DNA of 64,000 bases from an uncultured Bacteroides sp. (GTDB lineage: Bacteria > Bacteroidota > Bacteroidia > Bacteroidales > Bacteroidaceae): assembly GCA_902388495.1 (NCBI GenBank), contig CABMPP010000010.1:72207-136206 (forward strand). Reading direction: 5' to 3'. The translations under genes were made by a program, and so were the position numbers. Position 1 is the first letter of the stretch, and every line of letters begins with the position of its first letter. This document shows, one piece after another, positions 1-9,243 of this stretch. The notes below the pieces were generated by a model. That model was not told the origin of the DNA, ran no database searches, and worked only from the letters and a program-made list of their open reading frames with translations.

Positions 1-1
1 A

Positions 2-895
2 ATAGCGAGGCGCGAAAAGCTCTTGATAGTCACTCCCGAACCGGAAGAGGTAAAGAAGCAGATCGCTGCTACAGTCAATATGGAGAATGTCCGTTTCCTG
101 GAGTGCGAAACAAATGATACTTGGGCACGCGATCACGGAGCCATCACGCTGATGGATGCCGAAGGACCTTCCCTACTCGACTTTAAGTTCAACGGCTGGG
201 GATTGAAGTTTGCATCCGATAAAGATAATCTGATTACGCGTCGTGCAGTAGAAGCCGGAGTGTTGAAAGGAAAATATGCAAACCGGTTGGGTTTTGTGCT
301 CGAAGGCGGTTCCATCGAAAGCGACGGTATGGGTACGCTGCTCACTACTTCCGAATGTCTGCTCTCTCCCAATCGTAACGGGCAGATGAACCGGGTGGAA
401 ATAGAAGAATACCTTCGTTCCGTATTCCATCTTCAACGTGTACTTTGGTTGGATCATGGTTATCTGGCGGGTGATGATACGGATAGTCATATCGATACGC
501 TGGCACGTTTCTGTTCGTCGGACACCATTGCTTATGTGCAGTGTACTGATACTAAAGACGAGCATTACGAGGAACTTCATAAGATGGAAGAGCAACTGAA
601 AACCTTCCGTACATTGAGCGGAGAGCCTTATCGTCTATTAGCTTTGCCCATGGTCGATAAGATAGAGGAAGAAGGAGAACGACTTCCTGCTACTTATGCC
701 AACTTTCTGATAATGAATGATGCAGTGCTTTATCCTACGTATTGTCAACCGGTAAATGATGCCCGTGCCAAAGATGTATTGCAAACTGCTTTCCCCGATT
801 ATGAAATCATTGGTATAGATTGCCGTGCCTTGATTAAGCAGCATGGCTCTTTGCATTGCGTTACGATGCAATATCTGGTAGGAGTGCTGAAATGA
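2..895 (+). CDS. aguA: Agmatine deiminase / peptidyl-arginine deiminase family protein (5' end outside window)
   Basis: Partial gene: the frame is open to the left edge, so the real start lies upstream and the TTG at 23 is not a start. The family hydrolyses agmatine to N-carbamoylputrescine and ammonia. Visible family marks are WARDHG (about 35 residues into the visible part), the EGGSIESDG stretch, HID in the GDDTDSHID segment, and the catalytic cysteine in GSLHCVTMQ near the C-terminus. The next gene, 47 bp downstream on the same strand, encodes the enzyme for the following step, which supports a two-gene putrescine-forming operon. A general porphyromonas-type arginine deiminase is the alternative, but the pairing favours agmatine. 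Confidence 0.9.
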   Translation: MARREKLLIVTPEPEEVKKQIAATVNMENVRFLECETNDTWARDHGAITLMDAEGPSLLDFKFNGWGLKFASDKDNLITRRAVEAGVLKGKYANRLGFVLEGGSIESDGMGTLLTTSECLLSPNRNGQMNRVEIEEYLRSVFHLQRVLWLDHGYLAGDDTDSHIDTLARFCSSDTIAYVQCTDTKDEHYEELHKMEEQLKTFRTLSGEPYRLLALPMVDKIEEEGERLPATYANFLIMNDAVLYPTYCQPVNDARAKDVLQTAFPDYEIIGIDCRALIKQHGSLHCVTMQYLVGVLK

Positions 896-942
896 TATTG
901 GATAATCTATTAAATAGAATATTAAAAGATAAATAAACGAAT

Positions 943-1827
943 ATGAGAAAAATCAAAGTCGGTATAATCCAGCAAGCCAATACGGTAGATCTTCGGACAA
1001 ACCTGATGAATCTGGCTAAAAGTATTGAAGCATGTGCTGCGCATGGTGCCCAATTGGTGGTATTACAGGAACTGCATAACTCTTTATATTTCTGTCAGAC
1101 GGAGAACACGCAAGTATTCGATTTGGCAGAACCGATTCCCGGTCCTTCTACCGGTTTCTATTCCGAACTGGCGGCTGCGAATGATATAGTACTGGTTACT
1201 TCTTTGTTCGAGAAGCGTGCTGCCGGTTTGTACCATAACACTGCCGTTGTCTTTGAACGTGACGGAAGTATTGCCGGAAAATATCGTAAGATGCATATTC
1301 CTGATGATCCTGCCTATTATGAGAAATTCTATTTCACTCCCGGCGATCTGGGCTTTGAACCTATTCAAACTTCTTTAGGCAAATTGGGCGTATTGGTATG
1401 CTGGGATCAATGGTATCCGGAAGCCGCCCGCCTCATGGCATTGAAAGGTGCTGAAATTCTGATCTATCCCACTGCCATTGGTTGGGAAAGCAGCGATACG
1501 GAAGACGAAAAAGCCCGCCAACTCAATGCCTGGATTATTTCGCAACGCGGACATGCTGTAGCCAACGGATTGCCGGTTATTTCGGTGAACCGTGTCGGTC
1601 ACGAACCCGATCCTTCCATGCAGACGAACGGTATCTTATTCTGGGGAAACAGTTTTGTAGCCGGACCGCAGGGTGAATTTCTGGCACAAGCCGGAAACGA
1701 CCGCTCGGAAAATATAATAGTAGAGGTAGATTTGGAACGTTCGGAGAATGTACGCCGTTGGTGGCCGTTCTTGCGCGACCGCCGAATTGATGCCTACGAA
1801 GGGTTGACTAAACGATATCTCGACTAA
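943..1827 (+). CDS. aguB: N-carbamoylputrescine amidase
   Basis: A 294-residue enzyme of the carbon-nitrogen hydrolase (nitrilase) superfamily that converts N-carbamoylputrescine to putrescine, CO2 and ammonia in the cytoplasm. The Glu-Lys-Cys triad is visible: Glu in VVLQELHN (about residue 43), Lys in GKYRKMHIPD (about 115) and Cys in LVCWDQWYPEAARL (about 150). The cysteine motif with WDQW is the form seen in AguB rather than in ureidopropionase. It lies directly after the agmatine deiminase gene. It converges with the GtrA-type gene, leaving only 9 bp between the two stops and no visible terminator. Confidence 0.93.
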   Translation: MRKIKVGIIQQANTVDLRTNLMNLAKSIEACAAHGAQLVVLQELHNSLYFCQTENTQVFDLAEPIPGPSTGFYSELAAANDIVLVTSLFEKRAAGLYHNTAVVFERDGSIAGKYRKMHIPDDPAYYEKFYFTPGDLGFEPIQTSLGKLGVLVCWDQWYPEAARLMALKGAEILIYPTAIGWESSDTEDEKARQLNAWIISQRGHAVANGLPVISVNRVGHEPDPSMQTNGILFWGNSFVAGPQGEFLAQAGNDRSENIIVEVDLERSENVRRWWPFLRDRRIDAYEGLTKRYLD

Positions 1828-1836
1828 AAAAGGGAC

Positions 1837-2217
1837 TTACTTGAACGTTACCCTCTTGTTCATCACGAAGTTAACTCCTCCGTAGATAAACAATCCCAGG
1901 AATTGGGCAAGATATTCATCGCAGTTCAGGCCCTCCACCAGTCCGATTAGGAAAAGGAATTGAGCTCCATAAGCCATTCCGAAAGCGATAGAAAAGAGCA
2001 GCACTTGTCGCCAAGTGTTGCTCTTCTTTTCTAAGGGGAATATCCAATACTTGCACCAGACAAAGTTATGAATCTGTGCAAGCGTATAAGCAGTTACATT
2101 GGAGAGTAGATAATTAATGTCCAATTCATCCATCATCACCCAAACGGTGACGGCTATAATCAAGGCATTCAACGTACCGATTACTGCAAACCGGAAAATA
2201 CGCGTGGACTCTTTCAC
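1837..2217 (-). CDS. GtrA-like membrane protein
   Basis: A 126-residue protein with four predicted membrane segments and almost no soluble part, matching the GtrA/DPMS family. Members are thought to help flip or modify undecaprenyl-linked sugars in cell-envelope glycosylation. Hydrophobic stretches begin at about residues 10, 38, 68 and 95. The segment NFVMNKRVTFK at the C-terminus is the usual family ending. It is 22 bp downstream of aspS on the same strand and probably shares its transcript. No partner glycosyltransferase is adjacent, so its substrate cannot be inferred. Confidence 0.85.
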   Translation of the reverse strand: MKESTRIFRFAVIGTLNALIIAVTVWVMMDELDINYLLSNVTAYTLAQIHNFVWCKYWIFPLEKKSNTWRQVLLFSIAFGMAYGAQFLFLIGLVEGLNCDEYLAQFLGLFIYGGVNFVMNKRVTFK

Positions 2218-2239
2218 TCTCTCCTACTCTGTATCTTTC

Positions 2240-3997
2240 TTATTCTTTTACTTCTACAATCAGATTCAATTCGTCCAATTGCTTCTGATCAATGCACGAA
2301 GGTGCATCAAGCATCACATCGCGTCCGCTGTTGTTCTTGGGGAATGCAATGCAGTCGCGAATACTGTCGAGACCGGCAAAGATACTGACCCAACGGTCCA
2401 AACCGTATGCCAGACCACCGTGAGGAGGTGCACCATACTTAAAGGCATTCATCAGGAAGCCAAACTGTTCCTGAGCTTTCTCCGGAGTAAATCCGAGTAT
2501 TTCGAACATCTTCGCCTGTAACTGTGCATCATGAATACGGATAGAACCGCCACCTACTTCAATACCGTTGCACACCATGTCGTAAGCATCGGCACGAACC
2601 GCTGCCGGATCTGTATCCAGCAAAGGAATATCCTCATCTTTCGGATGCGTAAAGGGATGATGCATTGCCATCAGACGGCCTTCTTCCTCGCTCCACTCGA
2701 ACATCGGGAAGTCAACCACCCACAGAAGGGCAAATTTATTTTTGTCGCGCAAGCCCAATTGGTTACCCATTTCGAGGCGAAGCTCATTCAGTTGCTTGCG
2801 GGTCTTCATTACATCGTCACCACTCAGGATCAGGATCAAGTCACCCGGTTTTGCTCCGAATGCAGCCTTCATCTCCTGCAATACCTCTTGTGTGTAGAAC
2901 TTGTCTACGCTCGACTTGACATTTCCGTCAGCCTCTACGCGGGCATATACCATACCTTTGGCGCCGATTTGCGGTCTCTTCACAAATTCAGTCAATGCAT
3001 CCAGCTGCTTGCGGGTATAGCTCGCAGCGCCTTCTGCACAGATACCACCTACATAAGCGGCATTATCGAATACGGAGAAACCGTGTCCCTTCATTATATC
3101 CATCAGTTCTACGAACTTCATGCCGAAACGAAGGTCGGGCTTGTCACTGCCATAGTATTTCATGGCATCTGCCCATGGCATGCGCAAGAACGGTTCCGTC
3201 AGTTCCACACCGCGGATTTCCTTGAATAAGTATTTGGCCATGCCCTCGAAGAGGTTAATGATATCATCCTGTTCAACGAAAGACATCTCACAGTCTATCT
3301 GCGTGAATTCCGGCTGACGGTCGGCACGCAAGTCTTCGTCACGGAAACATTTGGCAATCTGGAAGTAACGGTCGAAACCGGATACCATCAGCAGCTGCTT
3401 CAACGTCTGCGGGCTTTGTGGCAAAGCATAGAACTGTCCCGGATTCATGCGCGAAGGAACTACGAAGTCGCGGGCGCCTTCAGGAGTAGAACCTACCAGG
3501 ATCGGAGTTTCCACTTCAATGAAACCTTGGCTGTCCAGATACTTACGCACTTCGATTGTCATTTTGTGGCGAAGCTCCAGGTTACTGCGTACATTGGCAC
3601 GACGCAGGTCCAGGTAGCGGTACTTCATGCGGATGTCGTCGCCGCCGTCCGTATTCTCCTCGATGGTGAAAGGAGGAGTCAGTGCAGCATTCAGGACACT
3701 CAGTTCCGATACGATAATCTCGATGTCACCGGTCGGTATATTGCTGTTTTTGCTGAAACGTTCGTTCACTGTGCCTTTTACCTGAATTACGAATTCACGT
3801 CCCAAGCGGTTGGCACGCTCGCAAAGGTCGGCATTCACTTCTTCGTTGAATACTAATTGGGTAATTCCGTAACGGTCGCGAAGGTCGATAAAAGTCATGC
3901 CTCCCATCTTACGGCTGCGCTGTACCCAGCCTGCCAGCGTCACTTGCTTATTAACATCGGAGATACGAAGTTCTCCGCAGGTGTGTGATCTATACAT
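2240..3997 (-). CDS. aspS: Aspartyl-tRNA synthetase
   Basis: A 585-residue bacterial-type class IIb synthetase that charges tRNA-Asp. Order of parts: N-terminal OB-fold anticodon-binding domain ([11 protein letters not shown] to about 110), class II catalytic domain with motif 2 around [17 protein letters not shown] (about 215-235), the GAD insertion typical of bacterial AspRS (about 290-400), and motif 3 in GLAYGLDRW near 530. The length is normal for the bacterial enzyme. The ATG at 3997 starts right before the conserved YRSHTCG, and a Bacteroides-type promoter lies upstream at 4073-4108. The GtrA-like gene follows at 22 bp. Confidence 0.97.
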   Translation of the reverse strand: MYRSHTCGELRISDVNKQVTLAGWVQRSRKMGGMTFIDLRDRYGITQLVFNEEVNADLCERANRLGREFVIQVKGTVNERFSKNSNIPTGDIEIIVSELSVLNAALTPPFTIEENTDGGDDIRMKYRYLDLRRANVRSNLELRHKMTIEVRKYLDSQGFIEVETPILVGSTPEGARDFVVPSRMNPGQFYALPQSPQTLKQLLMVSGFDRYFQIAKCFRDEDLRADRQPEFTQIDCEMSFVEQDDIINLFEGMAKYLFKEIRGVELTEPFLRMPWADAMKYYGSDKPDLRFGMKFVELMDIMKGHGFSVFDNAAYVGGICAEGAASYTRKQLDALTEFVKRPQIGAKGMVYARVEADGNVKSSVDKFYTQEVLQEMKAAFGAKPGDLILILSGDDVMKTRKQLNELRLEMGNQLGLRDKNKFALLWVVDFPMFEWSEEEGRLMAMHHPFTHPKDEDIPLLDTDPAAVRADAYDMVCNGIEVGGGSIRIHDAQLQAKMFEILGFTPEKAQEQFGFLMNAFKYGAPPHGGLAYGLDRWVSIFAGLDSIRDCIAFPKNNSGRDVMLDAPSCIDQKQLDELNLIVEVKE

Positions 3998-4072
3998 ATT
4001 ATATATACTGTTTTATAAATTACAATTTATGGTTCTTTACTGCGTAACAAGATACATTGTATAAATATCGTG

Positions 4073-4108
4073 CAAAAATACATAAAACATATAATATGAC
4101 GCACCAAA
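4073..4108 (-). promoter_or_regulatory. Predicted aspS promoter
   Basis: On the - strand, TATTTTTG (4073-4080) matches the Bacteroides -7 element TAnnTTTG. A TTTG at 4105-4108 can serve as the -33 element with a slightly long spacer of 24 bp. The predicted start of transcription is about 65-70 nt before the aspS start codon. Confidence 0.5.
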
Positions 4109-4131
4109 GAAGGGTAGTTTATTTTTATGAT

Positions 4132-5175
4132 TCAGATTTTAGTCAGTTTCTTTATCTGTTCTTTTCCTTTATCTATTATCATTCTATTTTTGTGGGCTAT
4201 GTCTTCCACCAGCGTTTCGTTGATTTGCTTCAGTCCGTTGATGTAGTCTTGTGCCCGTTGCAGGACGTTCGAGGAATCTTTCTCCGCATCCCGGGGAACG
4301 ATGACTTGCAGTCCTTTCTTTACTATTTTCACATCCACATTCTCTCCCATCATCAGCGGATCACCATCGAAATGGGCTACGCCCGGCTTGGAGCGGTGTA
4401 TCCTCAATGTCTGGCAGCGGAAAGTCTTGATACGGCTGTTTTGGTCGATTGTTTTGTTGAATAGCTGAAAAGATAATGACGGCACATCGAGCACAGTGAA
4501 CGGTTCCAATATCGTAACATCCAGCAGCCCGTCGTTCAGTGTGGCTTGTGGAGCTATATATGCGTTGTTTCCATACTGTGAAGCGTTTCCGCAGGCTATG
4601 AGGAATGCCTTGTAGCGCGAAGTGCTGCCGTCCATTTCCAGTTCGTAGGTCTCCGGACGATATTTCAGGCTTTCGCGCAGTGTCTGTTCCAGGTAAGTGA
4701 GGGGGCCTCTCCTGCCCGCTTTGGAGAATTTCAGGCTTACGAATGCATCAAATCCCACACCACAAGTGCAGAAGAACGGTACATCATTGATCTTACCGTA
4801 ATCGATGATATCTATCATCCCGTCGTTGATGATGTCGATGGCTTTCTTCGACTCCATCGGAATTTGCAGGTGGCGCGCCAATCCGTTGCCCGAGCCGCAG
4901 GGAATGATACCCAATGCCGTTCCCGTATGCACCAGCGAACGGGCTATTTCATTGATTGTACCATCTCCGCCGATGGCAACAACTGCGAATACACCTTCTT
5001 CAGCTTTTTGCGCAGCTATTTCTACGGCATGTCCTGCCCGTTCGGTATAAATCACCTCCTGTGCATACCTTTCCTTATCCAGTCTTTCATCAAGCGCTTT
5101 CAATATCTGCTCTTTGCTTTGAGTGCCGGATATGGGATTTATAATAAATACTATTTTTTTCTTATTTTCGTCCAT
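4132..5175 (-). CDS. Diacylglycerol/sphingoid-kinase-like lipid kinase (YegS/BmrU family)
   Basis: A 347-residue lipid kinase with an N-terminal DAGK catalytic domain. Visible are INPISGT (residues 9-15, nucleotide-binding start), GGDGTINE (about 67-74) and PCGSGNGLARHL (about 92-103), followed by the beta-sandwich C-terminal domain. The family transfers phosphate from ATP to a lipid hydroxyl such as diacylglycerol or a long-chain base. The ATG at 5175 is chosen over the one at 5223 because a -7 element (5210-5217) lies between them. It diverges from serine palmitoyltransferase. A sphingolipid substrate is therefore conceivable, but this is inference. Confidence 0.88.
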   Translation of the reverse strand: MDENKKKIVFIINPISGTQSKEQILKALDERLDKERYAQEVIYTERAGHAVEIAAQKAEEGVFAVVAIGGDGTINEIARSLVHTGTALGIIPCGSGNGLARHLQIPMESKKAIDIINDGMIDIIDYGKINDVPFFCTCGVGFDAFVSLKFSKAGRRGPLTYLEQTLRESLKYRPETYELEMDGSTSRYKAFLIACGNASQYGNNAYIAPQATLNDGLLDVTILEPFTVLDVPSLSFQLFNKTIDQNSRIKTFRCQTLRIHRSKPGVAHFDGDPLMMGENVDVKIVKKGLQVIVPRDAEKDSSNVLQRAQDYINGLKQINETLVEDIAHKNRMIIDKGKEQIKKLTKI

Positions 5176-5209
5176 GCAAGGGTTGTTGCTTTGCAGATTT
5201 TCTAACTGG

Positions 5210-5217
5210 CAAAAGTA
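5210..5217 (-). promoter_or_regulatory. Predicted -7 element of the lipid kinase gene
   Basis: On the - strand TACTTTTG matches TAnnTTTG. It lies 34 bp before the ATG at 5175 and excludes the longer start at 5223. No clear -33 TTTG is present. Confidence 0.5.
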
Positions 5218-5312
5218 ATACAAATATCTGAAAAATTAGCGATATTGGTCTTTTTAAAATGGAGATAAACAGTTTTTTTAGAGTAAATGGAACATATACC
5301 GACATATTTTGC

Positions 5313-5320
5313 TATCTTTG
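5313..5320 (+). promoter_or_regulatory. Predicted -7 element of the serine palmitoyltransferase gene
   Basis: TATCTTTG matches TAnnTTTG and implies a transcript start near 5327, about 55 nt before the ATG at 5383. This rules out the upstream in-frame ATG at 5287. Confidence 0.55.
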
Positions 5321-5382
5321 CCCCCTGTTTTTTAGGACTTGTATTTAATAGAATTAAATATTCATTATATAAAAGATATTTC

Positions 5383-6570
5383 ATGGGTTTACTACAAGAC
5401 AAATTTGCGAAATACGATTTGCCCCAGCAGTTTATGGCAAAGGGGGTATATCCTTATTTTCGCACTATTAACAGCCATCAGGATACTGAGGTGATGATGG
5501 ATGGCAAAAAGGTCCTGATGTTCGGCTCAAATGCATATATGGGGCTGACTTATGACCAAAGAATTATTGATGCCTCAATAGCTGCCACAAAAAAATACGG
5601 TACAGGTTGTGCAGGGTCTCGTTTCTTGAACGGTACTCTCGACATACATGTAGAATTAGAAAAGGAACTGGCAGAATTCGTTGGAAAAGACGAAGCTCTT
5701 TGTTTTTCTACCGGTTTTACGGTGAACGAAGGTATTATTCCTGCAGTGGTAGGTCGTGGAGACTATATCATTTGCGACGATCGTGATCATGCTTCTATTG
5801 TAGACGGACGCCGTCTTTCTTTTGCTACACAGTTGAAGTATAAGCACAACGACATGGAGGATCTGGAAAAGGAACTTCAGAAATGCGAACCGGATGCAGT
5901 GAAGCTGATTATTGTAGACGGTGTATTCTCCATGGAAGGCGACTTGGCCAACTTACCCGAAATCGTCCGTCTGAAAAAGAAATATAATGCCAGTATATAT
6001 GTAGATGAAGCTCATGGCTTGGGTGTATTCGGCAGACAAGGACGTGGCGTTTGCGACCATTTCGGCCTTTCTGATGAAGTAGATCTGATAATGGGTACAT
6101 TCAGCAAGTCGCTGGCTTCTATCGGCGGTTTCGTTGCCGGAGATAAGGAAGTCATCAACTGGCTGCGTCACAATGCCCGTTCTTATATATTCCAGGCAAG
6201 TAGCACGCCGGCTGCAACAGCTGCCGCCCGCGAAGCACTCCACATCATCAAGTCCGAACCCGAACGCATTCAGCGTTTGTGGGACATCACCAATTACGCT
6301 TTGAAGAAATTCCGTGATGCAGGTTTTGAAATCGGTGAGACCGAATCACCTATCATTCCGCTTTATGTACGCGATACCGAGAAGACCTTTACGGTGACGA
6401 AACTGGCTTTCGATGAAGGTATCTTTATCAATCCGGTTATTCCGCCCGCATGTGGTCCGCAGGACACACTGGTGCGTGTAGCGTTGATGGCTACCCACAC
6501 TGTGGAACAAGTGGATTATGCCGTAGAGAAGCTGACCAAGTGCTTCAAGGCACTGGATATCATCAAGTAA
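5383..6570 (+). CDS. spt: Serine palmitoyltransferase (alpha-oxoamine synthase family)
   Basis: A 395-residue PLP enzyme of the alpha-oxoamine synthase family. In Bacteroides the ortholog with this N-terminus (MGLLQDKFAKYD) condenses serine with an acyl-CoA to start sphingolipid synthesis. Visible marks are GSRFLNGT (about 78), the DEAHGLGVFG motif (about 208-217) that holds the PLP-binding Asp and His, and the Schiff-base lysine in GTFSKSLAS (about 243). Relatives include glycine C-acetyltransferase and BioF, which cannot be fully excluded from sequence alone. No tdh or bio genes are nearby, and the lipid kinase on the other strand fits lipid metabolism. A hairpin terminator follows. Confidence 0.85.
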   Translation: MGLLQDKFAKYDLPQQFMAKGVYPYFRTINSHQDTEVMMDGKKVLMFGSNAYMGLTYDQRIIDASIAATKKYGTGCAGSRFLNGTLDIHVELEKELAEFVGKDEALCFSTGFTVNEGIIPAVVGRGDYIICDDRDHASIVDGRRLSFATQLKYKHNDMEDLEKELQKCEPDAVKLIIVDGVFSMEGDLANLPEIVRLKKKYNASIYVDEAHGLGVFGRQGRGVCDHFGLSDEVDLIMGTFSKSLASIGGFVAGDKEVINWLRHNARSYIFQASSTPAATAAAREALHIIKSEPERIQRLWDITNYALKKFRDAGFEIGETESPIIPLYVRDTEKTFTVTKLAFDEGIFINPVIPPACGPQDTLVRVALMATHTVEQVDYAVEKLTKCFKALDIIK

Positions 6571-6597
6571 GCTGATTTAAAGAAAAAATATTCAAAG

Positions 6598-6636
6598 AAA
6601 CCGTTTAGTCAGTAACAAGATTAGACGGTTTTTTAT
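6598..6636 (+). terminator. Terminator after serine palmitoyltransferase gene
   Basis: Stem AACCGTTTA (from 6599) with TAGACGGTT, one G-T pair, followed by a run of T. Confidence 0.7.
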
Positions 6637-6688
6637 TTATAATGAAACATAGCCAAACTGAATTAAAACCCATTAAACTTAAAAGTAG

Positions 6689-7495
6689 ATGAAAAAGAAC
6701 CTTATTATCATTGCCGCTATGCTGTGCGGAATGAGTTGTACTACCACCGCTTATGCACAATTTAAGATCGGTGGAAAGAAAATCAATGTAAACAAAGTGG
6801 TTCAGGCAGGTACTGATGCCGTGAAAGCCGTTACCTTATCGGATGCAGACATTGCCGCCATGAGCAAGGAGTATATGGTGTGGATGGATGAACACAACCC
6901 GTTGACGAAGCCCGACAGTGAATACGGCAAGCGTCTGGAAAAACTGACCGGCCACATCAAGGAAGTGGACGGACTGAAGGTGAACTTCGGTGTTTACGAA
7001 GTAGTGGACGTGAATGCTTTTGCATGTGGAGACGGCAGTGTGCGTATCTGTGCCGGATTGATGGATATCATGACGGACGATGAAGTGATGGCGGTTGTCG
7101 GACACGAAATCGGTCACGTAATCCACACCGATTCTAAGGATGCCATGAAGAATGCCTACATGCGTTCGGCTGTGAAGAATGCCGCCGGTGCTGCAAGTTC
7201 CACGGTTTCTAAACTGACAGACTCTGAACTGGGTGCCATGGCAGAAGCTCTGGCCGGTGCACAATATTCTCAAAAGCAGGAGACGGAAGCGGATGATTAC
7301 GGATTTGAGTTCAGCATCAAGCACAATCTGGATCCGTATGCCATGTACAATGCGTTGAACAAGCTGTTGGAGCTTTCGGAAGGTGCGCCTCAGGATTCTA
7401 AATTCCAGAAAATGTTCTCTTCCCATCCGGACACGGCAAAGCGTGTAGCTCGTGCCAAGGAGCATGCGGATGAGTATACGAAAAACAAACAATAA
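6689..7495 (+). CDS. M48-family metalloprotease, exported
   Basis: A 268-residue zinc protease with the HEIGHVIH form of HExxH (about residue 138) and the downstream glutamate in KQETEADDYGFEF (about 200), the usual third ligand in M48. The N-terminus is a signal peptide. The likely cleavage is after AYA in TTTAYAQF, since the cysteines at 13 and 17 do not sit in a good lipobox. Relatives such as BepA and LoiP act on misfolded outer-membrane proteins in the periplasm. No TPR domain follows here, so this is the short LoiP/YcaL-like form. It ends with ordinary helical sequence and is followed by a strong terminator. Confidence 0.9.
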   Translation: MKKNLIIIAAMLCGMSCTTTAYAQFKIGGKKINVNKVVQAGTDAVKAVTLSDADIAAMSKEYMVWMDEHNPLTKPDSEYGKRLEKLTGHIKEVDGLKVNFGVYEVVDVNAFACGDGSVRICAGLMDIMTDDEVMAVVGHEIGHVIHTDSKDAMKNAYMRSAVKNAAGAASSTVSKLTDSELGAMAEALAGAQYSQKQETEADDYGFEFSIKHNLDPYAMYNALNKLLELSEGAPQDSKFQKMFSSHPDTAKRVARAKEHADEYTKNKQ

Positions 7496-7518
7496 AGCAA
7501 GTTTGCTATTATAAAGAT

Positions 7519-7554
7519 AAGGTGGGATCAGGAATTACCTGAATCCCACCTTTT
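7519..7554. terminator. Hairpin terminator after the M48 protease
   Basis: AAGGTGGGAT (7519-7528) pairs with ATCCCACCTT (7543-7552), ending in T residues. Confidence 0.8.
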
Positions 7555-7558
7555 ACAA

Positions 7559-7634
7559 GGCTACACCCTTTCTCCCGGATGGCTACACCCTTTGGAGGTG
7601 ATGGCTACACCATCCGCAGGAAAGGGTGTAGTCC
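7559..7634. repeat. Three tandem 22-bp units with an inverted end
   Basis: Units begin with GGCTACACC at 7559, 7581 and 7603, exactly 22 bp apart. The first two share GGCTACACCCTTT. At 7621-7631 AAAGGGTGTAG is the reverse complement of CTACACCCTTT in the second unit (7583-7593), so a long-loop hairpin can form. The rest of the 334-bp gap (7496-7829) holds only the terminator and the promoter of the next gene. Confidence 0.8.
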
Positions 7635-7790
7635 TGCCAGAGCCCCGTTTCCGCAAGATGTGTGCCCTGATTTTTAGTTCAGTTAGACAAATGATATTGG
7701 GGATTTTGATTAATTGAAATAATAATCTTTACTTTGCTCATTATCTATAAATAAGAATAACGATTTACTTTCAAATTAAAATATTTTTAG

Positions 7791-7798
7791 TATGTTTG
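7791..7798 (+). promoter_or_regulatory. Predicted -7 element of the membrane-protein gene
   Basis: TATGTTTG matches TAnnTTTG. TTTC at 7769-7772 is a weak -33. The ATG follows at 7830. Confidence 0.45.
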
Positions 7799-7829
7799 CT
7801 GCATTATTTATGAAAAGCATAACTTTTGT

Positions 7830-8516
7830 ATGAAAAAGCAAGATTTCATCTTTATTTTTGTCTTAGTGATAATTTTCTTACCGTTCTTTGTGAGTGATAC
7901 TGTTTACGAATGGTATAAGTCCTTCAATGCTGCACATGGCATGGTGATGAGTTTTCTTAAGTTTGGAATTCTTGCTACAATGGGTGAGGTACTGGGGCTT
8001 CGCATCAGCGCAGGAGTTTACAATAGGAAGGGTTTTGGTGTGCTTCCTCGTGCGGTGGTATGGGGACTTTTAGGAATGGGAATCAATGCCGCCATGATAA
8101 TCTTCTCAAAAGGGGTGCCACAATTCATGGAATACATGGGAATGGCAAATGCCACCACTATTATAAATGGAGAGTTCTGTATGGATAAGTTTTGGATTGC
8201 ATTTGCCATATCTGTTGCCATGAATACCATCTTTGCACCGGTATTTATGACATTTCATAAGATTACCGACACACATATCATAGATTGTGGAGGTTCCCTG
8301 CGTAGCCTCCTCACCCCCATCCCAATGACTCGCATCATCACACATCTGAACTGGGATGCACAATGGAACTTCGTTTTTAAGAAAAGCATTCCTTTCTTCT
8401 GGTATCCGGCCCACACCATCACATTTCTCCTGCCGGGAGAAATGCGGGTGCTTTTTGCAGCCATTTTAGGTGTAGTGCTGGGTGTATTGTTGGCCATTGC
8501 GGCACGGATGAAATAA
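7830..8516 (+). CDS. Integral membrane protein, possibly Mpv17/PMP22-like
   Basis: A 228-residue protein with about four to five membrane segments, near residues 5-22, 40-58, 75-95, 120-140 and 205-225. A conserved-looking stretch FFWYPAHTITFLLP near 190 resembles the tryptophan-proline segment of Mpv17/PMP22 proteins. The glycine-rich KFGILATMGEVLG segment also fits. I do not recognise a function. It is a single-gene unit with its own promoter and converges with the ABC-transporter ATPase gene, leaving only 5 bp between the stops. Confidence 0.6.
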   Translation: MKKQDFIFIFVLVIIFLPFFVSDTVYEWYKSFNAAHGMVMSFLKFGILATMGEVLGLRISAGVYNRKGFGVLPRAVVWGLLGMGINAAMIIFSKGVPQFMEYMGMANATTIINGEFCMDKFWIAFAISVAMNTIFAPVFMTFHKITDTHIIDCGGSLRSLLTPIPMTRIITHLNWDAQWNFVFKKSIPFFWYPAHTITFLLPGEMRVLFAAILGVVLGVLLAIAARMK

Positions 8517-8521
8517 GTCTG

Positions 8522-9196
8522 TTACAGACTCGTTTCCGTCACCACTTGTCCGTCGAACAGATTAATGGTGCGTCCGGCAAAACCGGCATCGTGCTGGGAG
8601 TGTGTTACCATTACGATGGTGGTTCCTTCTTTATTCAGTTCGCTTAGCAGTTCCATAACTTCTTTTCCGTTTTTGGAATCGAGGTTACCGGTAGGCTCAT
8701 CGGCAAGGATTAGTTTTGGGTTTGATACTACTGCACGGGCTATGGCTACGCGTTGTTGCTGACCACCGGAGAGCTGTTGCGGAAAATGCTTGCTGCGGTG
8801 CATAATGGCCATACGTTCCATGGCTGCTTCTACACGGCGTTTGCGCTCGGCGGCGGGGATGCCCATGTAGAGCAGGGGCAGTTCGATGTTCTCGTATACG
8901 TTCAGTTCGTCAATCAGGTTGAAACTTTGGAATACAAAGCCGATGACTCCCTTGCGCAGGCTGGTGCGCTGTGCTTCCGTATATTTGGAAACTTCTTTTT
9001 CGTTCAGGTAGTACTCCCCTTCTGTCGGATTGTCCAGCAGGCCGAGAATATTCAACAAAGTGGATTTTCCGCAACCGGACGGTCCCATAATGGCAACGAA
9101 TTCTCCATCTTTCACTTCAATGTTCACGTTGTTCAAAGCTAAAGTCTGTACTTCTTCAGTTTTGAAAATCTTCTGTAAATTTACGGTTCTAATCAT
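8522..9196 (-). CDS. ABC transporter ATP-binding protein (LolD/MacB type)
   Basis: A 224-residue ATPase. Walker A GPSGCGKST is near residue 38, Q-loop QSFNLIDELNVYEN near 90, signature LSGGQQQRVAIARA near 142, Walker B LILADEPTGNLDS near 162, and the switch histidine in VMVTHSQHD near 197. The DEPTGNLDS and GVIGFVFQSFNL features place it in the MacB/LolD group, which energises FtsX-type permeases. It is the last gene of a series of eight permease genes on the same strand and the only ATPase among them, so it presumably serves several or all of them. Confidence 0.95.
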   Translation of the reverse strand: MIRTVNLQKIFKTEEVQTLALNNVNIEVKDGEFVAIMGPSGCGKSTLLNILGLLDNPTEGEYYLNEKEVSKYTEAQRTSLRKGVIGFVFQSFNLIDELNVYENIELPLLYMGIPAAERKRRVEAAMERMAIMHRSKHFPQQLSGGQQQRVAIARAVVSNPKLILADEPTGNLDSKNGKEVMELLSELNKEGTTIVMVTHSQHDAGFAGRTINLFDGQVVTETSL

Positions 9197-9243
9197 AATG
9201 TCTCATTTTTATAGTTTATAAATATATCAATTTCTTCATTTGG

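Noticed and set aside
4060..4085. Third enhancer site upstream of aspS (GTGCAAAAATACAT)
   Set aside because: Only one imperfect half-matching copy, no second copy at 21 bp and no -24/-12 element; it is better explained by the -7 promoter element.
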